From: Janthinobacterium sp. ROICE36
GTDB taxonomy: Bacteria > Pseudomonadota > Gammaproteobacteria > Burkholderiales > Burkholderiaceae_D
Assembly (NCBI RefSeq): GCF_002869965.1
Contig: NZ_PEBS01000009.1
Coordinates: 44,413 to 108,412 of the forward strand
DNA: 64,000 nucleotides
Reading direction: 5' to 3'
Shown here piece by piece: positions 60,414-64,000 of this stretch (the stretch's first letter is position 1; each line of letters begins with the position of its first letter). The notes under the pieces are model-generated. The model was not told the DNA's origin and ran no database searches. It was given only the letters and a program-made list of their open reading frames with translations. A program made the position numbers and the translations under genes.

Positions 60414-61241
60414 TTATTTATGTTTAAGCATGGAGTTGAGCAGGCGTCCCAGGATGCCGACGAACAGCAGCGGCGGCAGGGCCAGCAGCACGGTGGAGGC
60501 GTTCACCACACCCCACGGCACTTCCTGGCCCATCGAAGTAAAGGCCGACGCCACCACGGGCAGGGTCATGCTTTTCGACGAGGTGAGCGCCAGCGCGATC
60601 ATCAGTTCATTCCAGACCAGCACGAAGCTGAAGACGATGCCGCCCATCAGGGTTTTCGAGGCCACCGGCAGGGCCACGTGCCAGAACACCTGGTAAGGGC
60701 CCTAGCCATCGAGCGCGGCCGCTTCCTCGATCTCCTTCGGGATGCGCGCAAAGGCGGGAATCGACAGCCAGATGATGGTTGACAGGGTCACCAGCAGATA
60801 CGTCACCACCATCGACAGGCGCGAGTCGTACAGGCCCAGGTCAATCCAGATCGAGATCAATGGAATGGCGACGGCCACGGGCGGCAAAAAACGCAAGGAC
60901 AGCAGGAAGAACTGGATATCCTTCTTGGCCGGAATCGGATAGCGGGCGATCGCATACGCGGCCGGCACGCCCAGCACGGCGCCCAGCAACACCGCCACGC
61001 CGACGATGGCCACGCTGTTGCCCAATCCCGTCAGCACTTCCGGGCTGGCCAGCACCTGCTGGTAGTTGGCCAGTGTCGGGCTGAAGAAAATGCGCGGCAC
61101 GGGCGTGACGATGTCCATCAGCTCCTTGAAGGAATTGAGCACGGCCCACAGGATGGGGAACAGTGCCACCAGGACAATGACGGTGGTAATGGCGGTGGTG
61201 GCGGCATGGTCGACGCCGCGCCGAACAGTTAATTTTCCCAT
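60414..61241 (-). pseudogene. smoG: Inner-membrane permease of the polyol ABC transporter, interrupted by an amber codon
   Basis: The two frames 60702-61241 and 60414-60689 are in the same phase, and together give 275 codons, the normal length of a MalG/SmoG-type permease, with about six TM helices. A single TAG at 60702-60704 breaks it. The break falls inside the EAA loop that docks on the ATPase: EEAAALDG, stop, GPYQVFWHVALP. In related permeases this position is often Tyr (DGYG), one base from TAG. Unless suppressed, the product lacks its last ~90 residues and the importer fails. Overlaps smoF by 13 nt. Confidence 0.85.
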
Positions 61242-62119
61242 TTGGCGACCCGTTTCCAAAGTAAGGTGAAGATGACAGTCGTGGCCAGCATCATCAGCAC
61301 GGCCATGCTGGATGCGTACGACACCTTGCCCATCAGGCCGATGCCTTGCGCATACGCATACATGTCCAGGGTTTCCGTGGAAATGCCGGGGCCACCCTTG
61401 GTCATCACGTAAATCAGGTCGAAAGAGCGCAGCGACTCAACCATTTTGATGAACACGAGGCTCATGATGGGCACCTTCAGCATCGGCAGCGCGATGTAGG
61501 CATACACCTGTATCGTGCTGGCGTAGTCGAGGCGCGCCGCTTCCAGCGGTTCGGCTGGCAGGGTTTCCAGCAGCTTCAGGATGACGGCGCCGAAGAACAG
61601 GCCCCACTGCCAGATGTCGACCAAGGCCACTGCGTACAGGGCTGTGGCGGGATCGGACAACAAGGCCGTGCCGCCCAGGCCCACACATTCGAGCATCCAG
61701 TTGAGGATGCCCATCAGTGGCGAATACATGAACTTCCAGATGAAGGCTGCCGACACGCGCGGCAGCAGCACGGGCACGATCAGCAGCAGCGCGAGAAGAT
61801 CGCGCGTGCGGCCCTTGACCTTCTCGAACAGGAACACGGCCAGCAGCACGCCGACGAGCAGCGAGCCGGCCACGGTAACCACCTCCCAGATGGCCGACAC
61901 TTGCACGGCATTGATGAAGCGGCGGTCGCCGAACAGGCGGATAAAGTTGGCAAAGCCGACGTAGTCGCTGTCGCTGTAGCGCAGCACGCGGTTTTGCAGG
62001 GCCAGGTTGATGGCGGCGATGCTGGTCACCAGGCCCAGTATCAGCAGGACCAGCAGCGGCAGCGTCAGGAACACGGCCGGCAGCCAGGTGTGGCGTTTCT
62101 TGCGGATGGTATGCGGCAT
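61229..62119 (-). CDS. smoF: Polyol ABC transporter permease (SmoF/MalF-type)
   Basis: A 296-residue inner-membrane permease with six TM helices. The EAA loop is EPLEAARLDYASTIQVYAYIALPML, with the usual Gly replaced by Tyr-Ala, and the helix-forming VKGRTRDLLALLLIVPVLLPRVSAAFIWK starts the core. Second gene after the binding protein. The gap to smoE is 81 nt; it overlaps the next permease gene. Together with smoG it should form the channel heterodimer. Confidence 0.93.
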   Translation of the reverse strand: MPHTIRKKRHTWLPAVFLTLPLLVLLILGLVTSIAAINLALQNRVLRYSDSDYVGFANFIRLFGDRRFINAVQVSAIWEVVTVAGSLLVGVLLAVFLFEKVKGRTRDLLALLLIVPVLLPRVSAAFIWKFMYSPLMGILNWMLECVGLGGTALLSDPATALYAVALVDIWQWGLFFGAVILKLLETLPAEPLEAARLDYASTIQVYAYIALPMLKVPIMSLVFIKMVESLRSFDLIYVMTKGGPGISTETLDMYAYAQGIGLMGKVSYASSMAVLMMLATTVIFTLLWKRVAKWEN

Positions 62120-62200
62120 AAGGGAGACTCTCGCAACGGACTGTCAGGCACAGGGGAGCTGGCCGCCACCCTGGCGGGCGGCGACCAAACGGCATGCGGA

Positions 62201-63472
62201 CTACTTTCTTTTCTGTGCCCGTTGCATCACTTCGGTGGCGTACTCGTTGGCTTCGTCGAGCGCGCCCTGCACGTCGCCGCGCGTGCCCGTAAACACCTCT
62301 TCCAGCACGACGCCCAGGTTGTCGCCGATGTCCGGCCATTCCGGGCTAGGCCAGATGGTGACGCGCGAGACGGGCGTGGTGTCCGTCAGGCCCGCCTGGA
62401 TCTGCGGCTTGACGTGCTTGCGGAAGTAGTCGCTGTTGATGGTGCTGCTGCGGTTGTAGTCGCTGAAGACATTGTCCTTCAGGCGCGCCTGCTCCTGTTC
62501 CTTGCCCGTGGCCCAGGCGATGAACTTGCCAGCCGCCTGGCGCGTGCATTCATCCTTGGCGCCCGTGGCGGAAATGGCCAGGCCGTGGCCGTAGGCGGCC
62601 GACGCCAGCGGCGCGGGCGGCCGCACATAGCCGACCTTGTCGACCACCGAGGATTTTTTCGGGTCTTCCATCCAGTCGGCAAATGGCGTCGACTCGATCA
62701 TGAAGGCCACCTTGCCCGACCTGAACGCTTCGAGCGCATTGCTCCAGTCGTAGGTGGCGCCGCCCGGCGGCGAGTACTTGAACAGGTCGCGGTACAGGGT
62801 GGTGGCCTTGACGGCCTGCGGCGAATTGAAGGTCGGTACACCATCCTTTTCCCATTTGCCGCCAGCGGCCAGCATGAACGGCGCCCAGCGCCAGACGTTC
62901 ATGCCCGAGCCGCGCTGGCCGCGCGCCGCCCAGCCATACACATTCGGCGGATTATTCAGTTTCTTGACGGCGGCGACCAGTTCGTCGAGCGTCTTCGGCA
63001 CGCCGATGCCGGCCTTTTCCAGCAGGTCGCGGCGGTAGAACAGGAAATCGCTGCCGCCGATCAGGGGCGCGAAATACGCCACGCCCTTGTACGAGGCGAC
63101 AGCGCGGCGGCCCGGCAGGAAGTCGTCGTAGTCAGCCTCCTTGGGCAGATATTTGAGGAGGGGGACGACCCAGCCGGCCGTGGCAAATTCGGCCACGTTG
63201 GCTTCGTCGATGTAATAGATCTGGTAGGAACCGGCCTTGGTGGAAGCGTCGAGGCGGGCCTTGGAGCGGCGGTCGTTCTCGCCGAAATAGCTGATTTGCA
63301 CCTTGGTGCCGCTTTTCTTTTCATACTCGGCCAGAGTCTTTTCCATCACCGTCAGGCCCAGGCTCTTTTGCGCCAGCACCTTGAGGACGGGCACCGAGCA
63401 GCTTTGCGCCGAGGCGTCGGCAATCCCGGCGGACATGAGGGCACCCCATGCAACAGCAGTCATGATTTTCAT
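62201..63472 (-). CDS. smoE: Polyol ABC transporter substrate-binding protein
   Basis: Periplasmic binding protein of 423 residues with a signal peptide (residues 1-23, ending ADASAQ). The EKKSGTKVQISYFGENDRRSKARLDA start and the IYYIDEANVAEFATAGWVVPL region match family 1 extracellular binding proteins for sugar alcohols. GGAGA ribosome site. First gene of the operon; its leader contains a 45-bp dyad that looks like the control region. Confidence 0.92.
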   Translation of the reverse strand: MKIMTAVAWGALMSAGIADASAQSCSVPVLKVLAQKSLGLTVMEKTLAEYEKKSGTKVQISYFGENDRRSKARLDASTKAGSYQIYYIDEANVAEFATAGWVVPLLKYLPKEADYDDFLPGRRAVASYKGVAYFAPLIGGSDFLFYRRDLLEKAGIGVPKTLDELVAAVKKLNNPPNVYGWAARGQRGSGMNVWRWAPFMLAAGGKWEKDGVPTFNSPQAVKATTLYRDLFKYSPPGGATYDWSNALEAFRSGKVAFMIESTPFADWMEDPKKSSVVDKVGYVRPPAPLASAAYGHGLAISATGAKDECTRQAAGKFIAWATGKEQEQARLKDNVFSDYNRSSTINSDYFRKHVKPQIQAGLTDTTPVSRVTIWPSPEWPDIGDNLGVVLEEVFTGTRGDVQGALDEANEYATEVMQRAQKRK

Positions 63473-63484
63473 AACACGTCTCCA

Positions 63485-63529
63485 TTTTTATAGTCCGGTG
63501 GTCTTCCACCGGTAAGCAAACTATAAAAA
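63485..63529. promoter_or_regulatory. 45-bp nested dyad upstream of the polyol operon
   Basis: Outer arms TTTTTATAGT (63485-63494) and ACTATAAAAA (63520-63529) are perfect complements; inside lies CCGGTGG-TCTT-CCACCGG (63495-63512). It sits 12-56 nt upstream of the smoE start and spans likely -10 elements (TATAGT). It may be an operator for a regulator, an mRNA hairpin, or both. No good -35 is visible upstream, consistent with activator-dependent transcription. Confidence 0.6.
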
Positions 63530-63757
63530 CAAAGACCGCGCATCACCACTACAAAAGGCGCGGCTTTCTAAATACTTTTTTTCAGCCATCCCTCGCCTGC
63601 AGGCGGATTGCCAAGAGCCAGGATGTCCTATTTCGTCCGAGGATTCACACTTCAAACAAGATATCCTGCTGCAACGCCTGTGTTCGAACCAACAACTCTG
63701 GCCCAGGATTTCCCCTTTTAACCAGTGCCATCACTGTGCTACGCGATGGTTGACCTA
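63530..63757. other. Intergenic region between the polyol operon and the IS end
   Basis: No supported gene. It holds a weak CCGCGC/GCGCGG hairpin (63536-63563) that could stop transcripts arriving from the IS. Confidence 0.4.
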
Positions 63758-64000
63758 GCAGGGTGTTGAAAAAGGACCCCAGTCCTTCGGATTTTGTCGC
63801 CAGACATGCGAATTTTTCGGGCTGGAAGCCGCATTTTGCCTAAAAAGCAGTTTTCAGCCACTTTTCAGGCCGTTTTTTGACATTTTTTAGCGCTTTCCGT
63901 ACTCTATGGACGGAGTTATCCAACCACCGCCGATAAACGCCAGCCAAAGATCGTCGCCATGCGCGTCAGGTTGTAAGCGGCGAAAGTGAACGTGGTTTGT
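63758..64000. mobile_element. One end of an insertion sequence (IS1182/IS5-like)
   Basis: The sequence after AGCAGGGTGTTGAAAAAGGAC, a common terminal-repeat-like start, leads to the 3' end of a transposase gene that leaves the window. About 150 bp of noncoding, T-rich DNA separates the presumed terminus from the transposase stop codon. The exact terminus and target duplication cannot be fixed without the other end. Confidence 0.6.
63916..64000 (-). CDS. Transposase, C-terminal fragment (runs off the window)
   Basis: 28 codons ending in TAA: TFTFAAYNLTRMATIFGWRLS is the standard C-terminal end of IS4/IS5-superfamily (IS1182-type) DDE transposases. The rest is outside the window. Confidence 0.75.
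   Translation of the reverse strand, partial: QTTFTFAAYNLTRMATIFGWRLSAVVG

Overview
The window reads as a chromosome segment of a high-GC betaproteobacterium, most likely an Oxalobacteraceae member of the Janthinobacterium/Massilia type. This is inferred from gene content (aceE-aceF-lpdA with lipoyl domains on both E2 and E3, zapB-like/zapA/6S RNA, groESL under a CIRCE element, many diguanylate cyclases) and codon usage. No rRNA gene is present to confirm it, and I saw no tRNA gene or CRISPR array.

Layout. 1-8000: envelope and exported proteins, namely an S9 peptidase, an MFS carrier, a BON-domain protein with three C-x10-C pairs and two metallopeptidases, then a decayed LysR gene beside a 9-bp tandem repeat. 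8000-13200: a tripartite multidrug efflux operon (emrA-like, emrB-like, NodT-type outer-membrane factor) divergent from a TetR regulator, with two matching operator-like sites between them. 13194-14363: a metallophosphoesterase-like protein whose metal ligands are nearly all replaced. 14567-21852: the pyruvate dehydrogenase operon, whose lpdA 3' end is followed by three further 274-bp tandem copies, each with its own hairpin terminator. 22191-25938: folD, prlC, holC and a small unknown gene. 26246-35800: an ABC binding protein, two LysR regulators, a nucleotide-sugar-epimerase-like protein, cytochrome c, ilvD, lgt, a diguanylate cyclase and an EVE-domain protein. 35812-40221: 6S RNA, zapA, a zapB-like gene, a duplicated-domain exported protein, and groESL with a classical CIRCE element. 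40312-45218: a small membrane-anchored protein, a truncated MFS gene, a GNAT acetyltransferase, a POT peptide transporter and phosphoglucomutase. 45362-53216: an iron-acquisition island with a Fur-box-like site, a deleted TonB receptor, DUF4198/DUF3649/PepSY/DUF3325 membrane genes, FecI/FecR and an intact TonB receptor. 53207-55672: a GGDEF protein with a degenerate EAL domain and a collapsed chemoreceptor gene. 55825-63529: a polyol (probably pentitol) uptake and catabolic operon with an amber codon in one permease gene. 63758-64000: one end of an insertion sequence running off the window.

How the genes work together. The efflux genes form one TetR-controlled unit. The three PDH genes make the whole complex from one promoter. 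The iron genes form a signal-responsive uptake system (receptor, anti-sigma, sigma, inner-membrane helpers). The right-hand operon would import a polyol by ABC transport, oxidise it with an NAD-type dehydrogenase and phosphorylate the ketose with xylulokinase.

A recurring theme is gene decay by precise internal deletion (LysR, TonB receptor, chemoreceptor, MFS, and possibly the phosphoesterase-like gene), next to largely intact operons. The best candidates for something undescribed are the amplified lpdA tail with its terminator ladder and the phosphoesterase-fold protein with lost catalytic residues and a STAND-like tail. All calls come from reading the sequence; no database search was run.
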